Below are positions 35,300-48,750 of a stretch of 64,000 bases of DNA, piece by piece. Location of the stretch: the NCBI GenBank assembly GCA_019321725.1, contig CM033110.1, positions 11,587,278-11,651,277 on the forward strand, given 5' to 3'. The DNA comes from Paulownia fortunei (Eukaryota > Streptophyta > Magnoliopsida > Lamiales > Paulowniaceae). A model generated the notes under the pieces. That model did not search any database. It had not been told where the DNA came from and worked only from the letters and a program-made list of their open reading frames with translations. Numbering within the stretch: position 1 is the stretch's first letter; each line of letters starts with the position of its first letter. The position numbers and the translations under genes were made by a program.

Positions 35300-37597
35300 T
35301 TTGCCATATCTCATATTCAAATATGTAGATACAACCAACATCATCTAAATGGATTTTAGCATCGTATCTGGTGAAAGGTCTCCTCAACAGTCAACACATT
35401 AACTTTGAGCATGACTCTTTGCTACAAGGTCAATATCTTGTTGGAGTACATGAAGTCCATTTCAAATTGCATAGTCTTTTGCATTCTTCCCGAACTGATG
35501 TTATACATCACCACTCCTAAATATCTTGAATCGATATCCAAAGAGATCCTCCTTGTTGCTTTCTAGCAAGAGGTCGCACCTCGTAGGTAGCCTCGAGATC
35601 CTTTCAGGTCTCCTTGAAGGTTGTGTACTAGAATTTAGTAATTTGTTCATGCACTATTGCTTTGTGTGGGAGAATTTGTTGTTATTGAATTTCTTTAAGA
35701 TCTACAACCCTACCTTTTCTATCTAATAGAAACTCCTTCTAATCAAGAAAGTGGCATTCCTTGAAAACTCTCTCCCTTAGTTCTGAGAGGTGATAGAAAT
35801 GATATCCAATGGATTCCTTTGGATACCCCACAAATCCACATAAGTTGGATCTTGTATCTAACTTATCTCCCACTAGTAGCTGATCCTCATACCCTTAGGT
35901 ATTTATACAAGAGGTCTTTCCACACGATATCTCATATGAAGTTTTGGGCATCAATTTATGTGAATTTCTTACTTAATAAGAATGTCATCGATTCTAAAAT
36001 GAATTCCCAGAATGAAGGAGGAAATAAGTGAAACTCAACATGGTTTCACATAGACAAAATCTAATTCTCCTTTAGATAATCAAAGAACTCGCCACCTTAG
36101 TATTCACTTCCTCGATCACATCTACGTATTAAATACTTTAGCCGACTTAATTCTTTGCTTCATGTCCAGATTCTTTGAACCAAACAAAATTTTTGGACTT
36201 GTATATCAAAATATACTCATACTCATAGCTAAAGTAATGAAGTAAGAACAGTTCACTTATTCACTAACCCTTTTAGATTGCATACATTCATTTAGATCAA
36301 ATCTAAAGGAGTAGTTTGCTCCATTTGTCCCACAAATGGTTGATTTGGTCATTTTTCCCTAGAGATAAGATTCACAAGTTGGCACCTCATGCAAGTTAAA
36401 GAGATCAATCGAATGTGTCATTTTGCGAGTTCTTTCTTTAGAAACATACCACATGTATGCACTTATTTTGATTATCTAACTCTAATATTACTTTGTTGAA
36501 TATATGGCATGGAATTCAGGGCTATATAGATCTTTTTGTCAATGTACGACATAAGTTAAGAATCATTGAACATTTCCATTTTTTATTTTCCAATCAAAAT
36601 TTCTCAACTATGGATAGTAGTAAAGATAAATAACCAATACTGCACTAATTTTGTCCAGGGCTAAGCAGACCATTCCTACAACCAATAAAGCAACACTTTA
36701 CTTCATCTCCAAGCTTAAGGATCATCCTACTTCATAGTCCCTTTCTTTCTTGACATTCTAATTACACTTTGCAGAGATGGGATCATGCATCCATGGGCCT
36801 TCATTCCTCGTTTCTCTATCTTGCTCCATCTTATTGTATTGTCCACCAAAATAAAAAAGAAACCTCACCAACTATGCTACACTCATTACAATTACGACTC
36901 GCCAAGAAATATTGGAACAAGTCCAAGGGAATGTACATAGGAGGGAGATAGAAATTATATCAAGAGAAAATAAATGAAGAGACTCGCATGCCTCATTTTA
37001 ATCAAAACCCAATAATTAAAACCATAAGTGCATAAAATAAATTCAATCACATTGGTCCAGTCTCCATGATCACCAATTCACAATATGTTAATTATAATAA
37101 TCACATGATAATAAAAATATGTAATTTTATCATTCCGTACATGTGTTGATGTTATATTTGGGATTAATAATTTCTTGCTTCCTCATAAAATCATTTAATT
37201 AATTCAAATTAAAATTTTAATTTTAAAAATGGATTTTAGAAATTTTTAAAATTAAGGAAAAAGATATTCGGGTACAAGACCTAATGGTGCCGTGGCATCA
37301 CCTAGACAAGGCCGTAGCATTTTGAAACTTTTCAATGGCACTATAGCGCCTCTTGACCAACACTCGACACTAAAGATTCTACAAGCCCAACACCTCAATG
37401 TCTCATCATGGGGCTGTGGCGCTGGTCGCGTAACAATAACTAGAGATTCAAATTCCCACCCAATTTTCAACTTTTACTTGTTTAAATATCTAAACATACA
37501 AATCATAAAATAATTTATCACCCATAAAGAATTTAATTTTTAAGCATAATCTTGAATGAATATATATGGAAAAAGATATCAATTACATAATTAATAG
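35300..37597 (-). pseudogene. Ty1/copia (Angela-like) polyprotein, heavily decayed
   Basis: Minus strand. Best piece is the integrase end at about 35790-35990: PKTSYEI, CGKTSCINT-like residues and a reading related to YKYLRVWG. Upstream (higher coordinates) are traces of the integrase core (about 36080-36200) and of the region after protease (about 36660-36740, SVALLVVGMV). The match to the same segment of the copia element at 51665-52700 is clear in wording but every part is broken. At about 37270-37440 a GC-richer stretch lies in the leader, as in the related elements. Confidence 0.6.
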
Positions 37598-37609
37598 GCT
37601 CTAATACCA
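37598..37609 (-). other. Primer-binding site of the minus-strand copia remnant
   Basis: Minus strand TGGTATTAGAGC, one change from the tRNA-Met type TGGTATCAGAGC, located one base after the LTR end. Confidence 0.75.
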
Positions 37610-37610
37610 C

Positions 37611-39050
37611 TATCGGGTTCGCATAACCACAAAATCTTGAATGCAGATAAAATTAAAAATTTTACAAACATGTATCAAATACATAATTTGGGTATCTCGA
37701 GTTCAATGCGATTTGATCAATTATGCGTATAAACAATTAATACCCATAAAGAAATTGTAGGCTTTAATCAAATTATACCCGAAGCTTTCATTTGATGAAG
37801 AGGGCGTTTAAATGACTCAAGTCTTTGGCTCTCACAACACTCCTCAATTCCAAAACTGCATGCAAAGGATAGAGTCACCAAGACCCCCAAGTGTTGATCC
37901 TCTAAGTATGTATCCATACCTTGAATGCCCACTCATAAGAAAGCCTATGCTATTAAGCTTGTATTCAATGATTCCTATCTAAGTTGTTTGTATATATTTA
38001 TGGAACAAAATAATTCTCTATTTACTTGGGTGGTTGATCAACTCTTAATTCAAGTAGGGTTGATGAATTGATAAAACAACTAGGAATAAAACAAGAAATT
38101 AATTTTTTGGTTATGGGAAAGAGAAGGAAGACAAAAATTATGCAAGCATCAAAGGTTGTATTTTTATCCCCTATACGGTATTTATATCCCATAGTTTCTT
38201 TCACAAGTCACCACTTTCCAAATCCAATTTGGATATCAATAGGTAAGTCTTTGATCAACTTCCAAGTCCAACTTAGATTAGTATAAAGAGTCTTTAATTC
38301 CAAATTACAGACATATAGTAAGTTTTGGATTCCTTATTAAGGACTTAGGGTAAGTTTTTGACACCAATTCTAAGATTTATGGTAAGTCTTAATTAAAATC
38401 CAAAACTTAATTTTCTAGTCATTCTTGAAATTTAACTCTTAATTAAGTTCTTCATGGGCTTCCTACATGTCCACACCTAATGGGTCTTGGTCTAAAATAT
38501 CTAAACATAATTTAATTGATCCAATCATTTATATTCTTTCATCCAATGAATTATAAAGGCCTATATAATTAATTGTCAAAATAATTAATTACTTGTTCCA
38601 TTTAGGTTAATTAATTAATTAAAATAATAAAACACTTAAATTATTTAAACCCTATTTGATTAATCATATTAATTAAATATAATCTAGCTCTTTGATTAAT
38701 TACTTAGGTAAGAAATGAGCTTCTCTCCGTGTTGGTGTGACTCATTAAGTTCACTCATATGCTAGCATTGGGCTTACAACTATTGTGATCTAGTTAAAGA
38801 ATTAATATTTTAATTATTCTTGATTAATTAATTAAATTAATTAATTATCTTGGAACTAACCCATTAATTCTATAAACCTCAAAAATCTTGGTTAGCATCT
38901 AGCAACACACCATGAAAACCTAGATATAGGTGAATATGGCGAACCCTTTCAATTATGAATACCATGCAATCCAGTTCTTCCATCAACTAATCTCTTGTTT
39001 GATCTTAGGGTACGAATTATTAGTCAAAACCTTAATAGCTCAATTTTATG
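37611..39050 (-). repeat. 5' LTR of the minus-strand copia remnant, truncated
   Basis: The end next to the primer site reads GCGAACCCGATA on the minus strand, close to the GCGAACCCAACA end of the three full LTRs further on. It shares their long runs of AATTAATTAATTAA and the same order of motifs (for example GTAAGCCCAATGCTAGCATA near 38770). The beginning TGTTAGAG of the family is not found, so its far end is cut near 39050 close to the LINE. Confidence 0.55.
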
Positions 39051-41579
39051 AAACTATTTTTAGTATATTTTTCAAGTCCATTCTTGTGCTGCTATTCTTC
39101 GAGGCTAGGCTAATCAACATCCGATTATTCAAGATAATCGAATGACCAGGAAGCAATTTAGTGAATTACAAGGTGATGCTTATGGCACTATTTCCACTTA
39201 TAGAGGGAAACCCAACATCTAATTTTTGCATGAAGAAATATCTCTAATGGCTATGGGTTTTAAATATACTCTGGTGGGAAAGTTTTCTCAAGAATGTCTA
39301 AATCTTCAAGGTATTCAATCCAAGTTTGCATCCTTTGGTCTCAAGGGTGCTTACAATATCTTAAACATATTCTTATTAAACTGTCTTGTGAATAAGATTT
39401 CTCATGCAAATCCAATATTGAACATGCCAAGGATGCTGCACGACAAAAGAAACAAGTTCCTCCTTCTCAAAGCATCATAGTTCTAAATTAACCAAAGATG
39501 GCATCATCTCCACTGTTTCCCAATAAATGTCTTAATGTGGAATATAAGAGGCGTAGGGAATGATATAGCTCAGAATTACTTAAGAAGAAATTGTAAGAAA
39601 TGTTAACCAAATATTTTAGCTATAATTGAGCCAAAAGTTGGGTTTAATGAACAGATTTTTACTCGTAAATTTTAGTTTGATTATGCAGCATCCAATACTT
39701 TAGGGAAGATTTGGTTGCTATGAAAGGATGAAATTAAGGTTGATGTATTGAGAATTCATAATCAGTTGATTGATACTCGCATGTCATCTTCTATCGTACT
39801 TTGAGATATTTTCTTTACGTTTATATATGTAGAGTGTGATAGATGTGGATGTATGCAATTGTTGAATGACCTTCGGGATATCAACCATGGTGATTCTCCT
39901 TGAATTGTTAATTGTGATTTTAATATTATCTTGCACGCACATGAGAGAAAGGAGAAGGGGCTCTTAAGAAAGGGTTGATGGATTATTTTTTTCATATGAT
40001 GTTGGATTATTCTTTAGAAGATGTAGGTTTTGAAGGTTCTAATTTTACTTGGTATGGGCATAGAGTATGGCAGCGATTGGATCCTGCCCTCATCACTTCA
40101 GCTTGGATGGATATATTTCCAGTTACTAAGGTTAAACATCTTTCTAAAGGTAGATTAGATCACTCCCCTTTGTTCATTCAATTGGAAATGATGGTTGGAT
40201 CATTTTCGTCTCCTTTCCAATTTCTAAATGTCTGGACACAACATCATTCTTCCATCAAGAATGTGTGGATGCATGGGGTATCTGGAAAGAGTATGGTTAA
40301 ATTTTAATGGAAATTATATAGCCTGAAGCAACATCTCCATCGGTGGAACAAAACGATCTTTGGAAATATTTTTTACAAAGTCAAAATGGCCGACGTAGAG
40401 CTGGAGCAGAAAAAAGCATTATTGATAATGATTCATCTAATGCCAATTTGATTACGTTAAAAAAAATCAAGAAGAATTAACACATTCTATTGCAATTGAG
40501 AAATTTTTTTGGGAACAAAAATCTGTCTACAAGTGGTTAATTTAGACATACCAGTTATTTTCACTCCTTATGTAAGAAAAAAGGTATACATGTACTATTT
40601 TCTTACTTGAAGACGAAGGTCGAAGAATGAAGACCATAGAGGAAATTGGGAAGTTGGCAGTTTTCTTTTTTAAAAATCTATTTATAGGGGCTGGAAATGA
40701 GTGAGTTGGAGGATTTGGAAGAAATTCAGCCTATAATTTCTGACTCTAAAAATAATTTTCTGACACAACCTCGAGACTTAAGTTAGCTTAAATCGATGGT
40801 CTTTAGCATAGATGCTAATAGTGTATCGAGACTTGATGGTTTTTCTGCTCTTTTCTATCGAATTGCTGGTATATTATTTCTACTAACTTCTTGAAGCGGT
40901 TACTGAGTTTTTCAATAGTTTTCCAATGCCTCAATGTTTTAAAGCAACATCCATTGTTTTAATTCCAAAATTTGACAGGCTGAAAGGATAGACGGAGTTT
41001 AAACCTATTAGCCTTTGTAATGTCATTAATAAAATCATTACAAAGGTTATTGTAACATGATTAGCCATACTTCTACCTTCTCTTATATCTCCATCAGAGA
41101 GTAGTTTCATACAATGAAGGCTTATTAGCGATAATATCCTTCTTACCAAAAACTTACTCATGGATTAGATAATAAAAGCAAGGATGGAAATTTGATATTT
41201 AAGTTGGACATGACGAAGGCATACGAGAAAGTCCAGTAGATTTTTTTGTTGGCAGTTCTTCATAAATTCAGATTTTATGGGTCTTGGATATGACTCATCA
41301 AGCACTATATACAAGATACTTGGTTCACCATTCTAGTTAATGGTAGAAGATTCGGATTTTTTGAATCAACAAGAGGTCTTCGACAGGGTAATCTATTATC
41401 ACCTGCACAGTTCATTCTTGTGGCTGAATTGCTTTCTAGAAAGCTACACAACCCGTATCTTCAATTTCCAGCCCTAAATTATCAATTTGGAGGTGGTTTA
41501 TTGGTATCACATCTTGCGTATGCAGATAACTTTATTATTTTTGCAACAGTAAATGAAAGAGGTGTTTCAGCTTTGATGC

Positions 41580-42035
41580 TGTAAGAAAATTAATCAACAA
41601 TATAATATAAATCAAATATTCATATAATTAATGTGGATCGGGTATTCCTATATGCAGCGAATTGTTGATCCACGTATCTTGAATCAAGCTCGTCTACCAG
41701 CCTCCTTATAATCGAACCACGAACATACATTTCTCATCGGTGGTGAATAACTACTAGAGTTATTCACTCAATTATACACCTCAAATCCTTAGAGTATATG
41801 GTGATGCTCCAAGGAAGAATGTAGAGAGAAATATTAGGAGAGATATGGAGAGAGTTTTGGGAGAATTAGGTTCCTTCACACACTCTGTTGGATGGGAATT
41901 AGAGATATATATTCCTACTCAAGGTAGAATCCCAGTCCAACTACGAAACTCAATCCTACTCAAATTATGGAGACATCCAACTAAATATGGATGCCAATTG
42001 GGTCAAGGGTCCTAAACCCCGATCCAATTTCCAAC
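41580..42035 (-). repeat. 3' LTR of the non-autonomous element
   Basis: 456 bp, minus strand TGTTGGAAATTGG to TTTTCTTACA, with TG..CA ends. The polypurine tract lies at 42036-42045. Confidence 0.9.
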
Positions 42036-44252
42036 ATCTCCCACTCACACATATTTGAATCGATCTTCTCAAATCTCATCATCATATAATTTCTCAATGT
42101 CACGCCAGTCCCGTCATATAGCAAATGAGGTGTGTGACCAAGCGAGAAAGCATAGGTGGGGAGAGTTATATTAAGTCATCACCAAACTAACATAACCCTA
42201 CAACTCAATAGCTCGATGTATACCCCAAATCAAGTGGTCGCACCCAATCAAGCATCTCTAGATCCCTCAATGAAATAAATAGAGCATACTTGACCTACTC
42301 AAATATGTATCTATGTTCATGACTAGTCAAACACATTTCGATATAGTCGCCCGAGCTATGAACCATAGAACATAAGTGCGTTACCAACCTGGTTCTTTCT
42401 CAGCCTCTCATGCTAATTAGCTTCGTCTTGATAGCTTTCCAAGACATGCTTCGACAAACCGAATCACACATGGCTATTGGAAACATGCTAAAGTAGCGTT
42501 ATCAAGCTTACACCTCATGACAAAGTCCAAAGTCCCAAAGGGTACAAGAAACAATATGGGCTCACACAATGATGAAGCAGGGACCTATTCAGTCATTTTT
42601 CCATAAGAGGTCGTCTCAAAGCATATGTAGTATGAATACATGCTATGATAGAACTCCCACTTAATTTGGGCATGTCACGCTCTAAACATCATATGAACCT
42701 AAGTCTAGTCGCTCTCCAAGCGTCTGACCTGTGTACAATCAGAAGTCACTATCCAAAATGCCTTCTTGCATTTCGCACGTTCAAAAAAGAACAAGCTTAT
42801 TATGAAGTTTGGACATACTTCTTCATAATCGATCAACTCTGATCTCATCTTAGCCTCCAAGCTAAGACGACTCTTAGTTATACATATTAACCTTCCTCGC
42901 TGCTCCAAGCGTAAAGGCGATCATTTGTCAACCTTAATTATGCGACACAATCTTTAAGTCTCATCCTGCTTGCTATCATAGCGCCAAGGCGATTACCCGT
43001 GTGAGAGGGTCAATCAAAGCCTGGTGACAACTCACAAATCCAGTACCAAACTCATAATGAGAATACAAATATAACTCATTAATCACCATATGTTCTCACT
43101 GGCCAAAAAAATCAAATTCTATGTAATCTCGTACTACTCACATACCTTTGAAGCATATCTCCATACAGAGGCAAGGGATAAGCGATCAAATCGCTCGTAG
43201 AAATATGACTGAGAACAATTTAATTTTGCGCAATACTCTCTTAAGTGAAGGGGTGACTGGTATTAGTATGTTTAGTCCTCCAACAATACTTGGCGCCTAA
43301 AGCATACATCAAAGTGGCTTTATTATCACAAAAACAACAAAAGCCTCACAAATGTGCGCACAATGCGCATCCTTTCAAAATATCAGATCGCCTCTAACAA
43401 ATCTTAGACCACTTTATTAAGATATCTAAGTATCCACTTGACAACATCACATTATTGCATCAATGATCACTTTGATATCCACTCACCAATAATATAATTA
43501 TTAAGCACAATAACTCATAATGGACATATTAATCATATAAAAATAAATTTGCATGCATCCTAATGCGCGAAAAAAAATTCATGCACCCTATGTGCAAAAA
43601 AAATATTTTTACATGCACTATAATGTGCAAAAAAGTATTTTGATATTAAAAAAATTTGACCCGCAAAAATATATTTGCATGCATCGTAATGCGCAAAAAT
43701 ATTTTTATCACTTTCTATTGGAATTAATCCAATAATTTTTTTTTAAATGGTCAAAGAATATCTGTTCACATCAAAAAACTTTTTCAAAAAATAGCACAAA
43801 AAAACTATTTTATAGATTTCGCAGCCAACTATGTCATAAAAGAGTGCAGTGGACCATGTCAGCACCGGCGCCTTCTCCGGCACCAACCACTAAATCAATT
43901 TTCCAGCAAGAAAAATTAAATTTATGTCGAAAACTTGAAAAATTTATATGTCACTCATTTTAAGTCCGTTTTTAACAAATTTTATATCATTTAGAACCTC
44001 TTTTTATGCTCTACAACATAGCATAAAAAGTTTATAATAAAAATATCAAAACCTGGTTCGATTTTGAGTCTTAAATTAAATTAAATTTTCTCTCAAATTG
44101 TTTATCCATTTTTCACCAAATTTTAACCACGTGATCTACACATTAAGATCAACGTATGGTAAAATTTTTATACTTTTAAAAAAAATTATTTTTTTAAAGC
44201 ATATACACATCCATAAATTCAATCAAATGAAATGGTGAGAACGAGCCCTATG

Positions 44253-44266
44253 GGCCCTGATACTAC
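44253..44266 (-). other. Primer-binding site of the non-autonomous element
   Basis: Minus strand GTAGTATCAGGGCC, adjoining the 5' LTR; two or three changes from the tRNA-Met-type site. Confidence 0.7.
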
Positions 44267-44722
44267 TATAAGAAAATTAATCAATAATATAATATGAATC
44301 AAATAGTCATATAATTAATGCGTATCGGGTATATCTATACGCAGCAAATTGTTGATCCACATATCCTGAATCAAGTTCGTCTACCAGCCTCCTTTTGATC
44401 GAACCACGAACATACATTTCTTGTTGGTGGTGAATAACTACTAGAGTTATTCACTCAATTACATACCTCAAATCCTTGGAGTCTATGGTAATACTCCAAG
44501 AAAGAACGTAGAGAGAAATCTTATGAGAGATATGAAGAGAGTTTTGATAGAATTACGTTCCTTCACACACTCTGTTAGATGGGGATTAGAGATATATATT
44601 CCTACTCAAGGTAGAATCTCAGTCCAACTAGAAAACTCAATTCCACTCAAATTTTGGAGACATCTAACTAAATATGGATGCCAATTGGGTCAAGGGTTCT
44701 AAACTCAATCCAATTTCCAACA
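44267..44722 (-). repeat. 5' LTR of the non-autonomous element
   Basis: 456 bp, same length as the other copy. The terminal CA is changed to TA (minus-strand end TTATA). Confidence 0.9.
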
Positions 44723-46518
44723 GATGCAGAGTCTACATCATTGTGAACGCTTTCTGGACAATTAATTAATACGGAGAAAAGTTTCTTTATGGCATCTAAA
44801 TTCATGTTATCTTGGTGCACCTTTACATAAAGGACGGAAATGTGGATCTCTTTTGAAGGCATTATTACTAAAATTAAGTAGAGAATTTCTGGGTGGGAGA
44901 AGAAATTCTTAACATTTGGTGGAAGATTAACATTGATTCGAAGTGTGTTGTTATCTATACCATTACATATTCTCCAAGTTTTGATAGCCCCAAAGATTGT
45001 TCTTAATAGAATTGAAAGAATTTTCAATCATTTTTTTTTTTGGGTTCTAATTTAGAAGGAAGTAAAATCATTGGACATCCTAGAGAGAAGTTTGCTACCC
45101 TACTTCGAAAGGAAGATTTGGGGTTCGTAGCTTAGAAGATATTAATCTGCCTTCTCTGTTAAGTTGTGGTGGCTTCATATTGAACTTCATATTCACTTTG
45201 GAGTAAATTTGTGTTGCAAAAATATTGTATGGCTTAACATCCTATTATTGCGAGATGTTCAATTAATCATTCCTTGATATGGAAATGACTTTACCACATT
45301 AGGGATGCTGCGGAATAGAAGATATTTTTGGAGAGTTGGTAAGGGCAGGGTATCTTTTTGGTATGATCAATGGCTCAAAGTCGGACCACTTTTTCTTTTA
45401 TGTCAAAATGTGCATTCAAATACCTAATGTGTTAAGGATCTTTGGCTTGAAGATGGCTGGAATTTAGATACCTTATTTGAATTAGTGCCTCATGATATTC
45501 TTGACGGGATTTGCAATATCTTCATCTCTTCGGTAGCTATGGACTTACCCATTTAAAAACTCTCTTTTAATGGCTTTTTATAATGACAACAACTTGGGAA
45601 TCATGTGGATAGAGACGGCCAGAACTGGAGATTTATACTTTCTATTGGAACATGATTTTGAAGCCTTCAAATTCAATATTTATATGGAGATTACTCCATG
45701 GCTTTCTTCCTTTAGATGAACAAATGGTTACATGTGGGTTTGACATTGTATCCATTTGCCATTGTTTTCATTCTAGCCAGGAAACATATGAGCATCTATT
45801 CATTAGGTGCCCTATTACTCGAAAGGTTTGGGATTATTTTCTTTATATTTTCACTTGGATGATATAGATACTCATGATCTTATCACTTGGTTGCATTTAT
45901 TGGTTCTATTGTAAATCTTTGGGTAAGAATCTACATGGTAGGAGGATTATTATGGTGCTTATTTTTTGGGTAGATTTGGCTTGTCCGTAACAATACAAAA
46001 CATAGAAAACAAAAGCCATCCTCGAAGTTGATCATTGCGGATATTCGTCAACACCTATACCAGGAACATATGCTTAATTTTTTAAGAGCACTTTTTTGAA
46101 AGGAGATACGAAGGTTGCTATTGGCTGGAATTTTCATCTTCTGAATCCAAATTCTTCGAAGGTTCAGATTGTTTGATGGTCTAAACCACTCCAATGATGC
46201 TTTAAGTTAAATTGTGATGGTGCTTCCAAAGGTAATCCAAGATTTTCTGACGTTGGTGGGATTGTACGAGATTGGCATATGAAGCCTCTTTTTGCTTTCT
46301 ATTAATTCCTAGGGAAGGAGATGAAATTTTTGTGGAACTACATGCTCTGGTTAAAGGAATGTATTTATGTTTGAATTGAGGAATTACAAAATTATGTAGA
46401 TGCATTGGTAATCATTGACATACCGCAAGGAAGATCAAGGGAGATCAAGGGGTAAGTGGACTTTGCAACATCTTATTTCCCATTTCAAGCACCTCCAAGA
46501 GAAAATGGATATCAACCT

Positions 46519-48736
46519 TGTTAGAGTAGGATTCTCAATGCCCTAATTGGATTGGGTGTATTATACTCTTTTTGTTTTGTAAAGACAATTTTATTAAGAA
46601 TCATATTTATAAAAAAAAAAGATATTTTCTTTATATTATATCTTGCATCTTTTATTTCTATAGATTAGATAAAGTTCTTATACCAAATTTAGCTACAAGG
46701 CATGGTCGTGCATATGATGGTAATCATGGAACATGCCTCTAAGACTTTAATTTTAAATAAGTTTTAATTCAAGAGCTTTTTGAGATACGACATCAAATAT
46801 CTCAGTAAGACAAGGATGTCGCATTCCATTAGCATTAGCGTAGAGACGCAAGTGCATGTACGTGGGTGCTTGTTAGGGAACAAGTACACCGAACATGGCC
46901 CGTAAGAAATTCTTAACTGGAGGCTTTGCTTGTCGAAATAAGAATTTCTATGTTGCAATAGTACATGGCTAGTTCTCGGACTTGAGGCACGATGGTAGCC
47001 TTGTGTACATCCTGCAACACTTTGATATATCTTCTTATTACTTGGCAATCACAAAGGGGGTATGTTGGGTGTTGCACTGATGTGCATGGAGATTTGTCAG
47101 TGGCCAACATAGAATTTGCCACTTATCTTTTTAAATAAGGGAATCTCCCGTGTTCTCATAGTTCGTGATTCAAAAACCTTGGTCAAAGTTGGATGAATCG
47201 TGATTCATCAAGAATCATTGAAATATGAAATGAGATAATAGTTATTGAATTATTTACGGTTTCAACTTATAATCTATTCCCTATATTCAATCGGGAGATT
47301 AGTTGTCAAAAGGACCGTATGTATATGGTACTCGCAACTGAAATAGGTTTGCACGCTATTTTATTTAAAACTAGTTTGTCATGATTACTTGTTAGGTATT
47401 TTCATAGATAGTGAGGTTCTTGGAATTAAGGAGTTGATTCTAAGTGGATTAACTAATTGAATTAATTAATTAAAATAATTATTATTCATAAGTTGGAAAT
47501 ATTGCAAGCCCTCTACTAGCTTAGTAGTGAACCTAAGAGGGTCACACATCTTTATGGAAAGTAACATTTCTAATTTTAGAATTTATTCAATAGTTGTAAA
47601 TTAATTAATTAATACTAATTAATTAATTAATTAAGGATTTTATTTAATTTAATGATTAAATTAAATTATTCAATTAAGTAATTAGATTATTTAATTAGAG
47701 CTGATTTGATTAGTAAGCCCAATTGGAGTAAATTAAATTAATCAATTGGATTGATTTGTGAATTTTTTAGACCAGACCCAAAATTAATGTGGACCATTTA
47801 AGAAGCCCACTAAAATATGAAGAGAATAAATTAAATTAATATAATTTATTTAATTAATATATTTATAGATAAATAAATATATTGACCGATTTTATGGGAT
47901 AAAATCGGCCACTAAGATTTAATTTATATATAAATATAATTATAGTATATTTATGACATATATCTATCTTGATATCATTTAAAGAATTCAAATTAGTATC
48001 AACAATGTATGTAAACAATTTTAATGATTAATGTAATATCAAATTAGTCCACACAGAGAGATAAAAGAAAAGAGTTTTTGGAAGAATTGAAATCCTTCAA
48101 TGTTAAAACTTTGAAATAGTTTAAAATTGTCAAACTCTCCAAAAGTTGGAGAACAATCAAATTTTAACCCCAATAAATAGTTATGGCCGAAAATTACACA
48201 TCATAATTCAAAAAATTTAGGTAAACATTATTTTGTTTAAGTCTTCTATTTTTCTTTCCAAGAAAAGAAAAAGAAAAGAAAGAAAAAGAAATGTGTTTTC
48301 TTGTAATCTTGATTTTATTATTCCTTAAAAGAAAAATCAGTTTCTTGTTATTTTCTTTATATTATTGTTTCAAGAAATTAAAGAATCAATCTTTATTGTT
48401 CTTGAAAATGTACTCTAGTTATAGATTAGTTAACAATTAAAAGGATACTAGTGAATCCTTTTCATTGGTGTTGCTCTTCTGTATTGTGACCCTAATAGAG
48501 GGGAGATACTTGGATTCCTGAGAGTTCTGAATGTCCAGGACAAGCAATTGATTGTTTCATTCTCTATAACAACCGAAGTGCATGGAAGTTATAATCCAAA
48601 TTTTATATTTGTTTATATATTCACTTGAATAAGCGCAATTGTTAAAATCATTTTTGAATCAAAGGACTTAAATTTATGTTTGATAAAATTTTAATTTTCA
48701 GCTCCGTATACCTTTACCATTATAGCGAACCCAACA
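46519..48736 (+). repeat. 5' LTR of the Angela-like element (2,218 bp)
   Basis: Starts TGTTAGAGTAGGATTC, ends GCGAACCCAACA. AT-rich with runs of AATTAATTAATTAA near 47605-47635. Clearly homologous over its whole length to 52776-54923 and 56332-58598, with indels. Confidence 0.92.
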
Positions 48737-48737
48737 G

Positions 48738-48750
48738 TAGTATCAGAGCC
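48738..48750 (+). other. Primer-binding site of the Angela-like element
   Basis: TAGTATCAGAGCC one base after the LTR; one change (G to A) from the tRNA-Met type TGGTATCAGAGC. Confidence 0.85.

Larger units (their letters stand above)
41580..44722 (-). mobile_element. Non-autonomous LTR retrotransposon (LARD-like), complete
   Basis: Two direct LTRs of exactly 456 bp (41580-42035 and 44267-44722) around a 2.2 kb internal region with no open frame resembling a retroelement protein. On the minus strand the upstream LTR (44722-44267) is followed directly by AGTATCAGGGCC, a tRNA-Met-type primer site, and the other LTR is preceded by a purine tract GAGTGGGAGA. Flanks are a perfect 5-bp target duplication, GATGC (41575-41579 and 44723-44727). 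It sits inside the LINE RT. LTRs differ at roughly one base in ten, so it is old. It must have used proteins from another copia element. Confidence 0.9.
39143..46518 (+). pseudogene. LINE (plant L1-like), 5' part up to the copia insertion
   Basis: ORF1-like DUF4283 domain at 39143-39480 (GFKYTLVGKFSQECLN, FASFGLKGAY). ORF2 follows after loss of the ORF1 end: endonuclease from about 39533 (MWNIRGVGN, AIIEPKV, CDFNIILHAHE, RLDPALI, LDHSPLF), reverse transcriptase from about 40920 (FKPISLCNVINKII, ISDNILLTKNLL, FKLDMTKAYEKV, GLRQGNLLSPAQFILVAELL) with YADN at 41519-41530 where YADD is expected, RT thumb after the inserted element (from 44728), a zf-RVT domain at 45652-45867 (WRLLHGFLPLDEQ, HLFIRCP) and the start of RNase H (NCDGASKGNPRF, about 46212). 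Many stops. RNase H continues at 58604. Confidence 0.88.
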
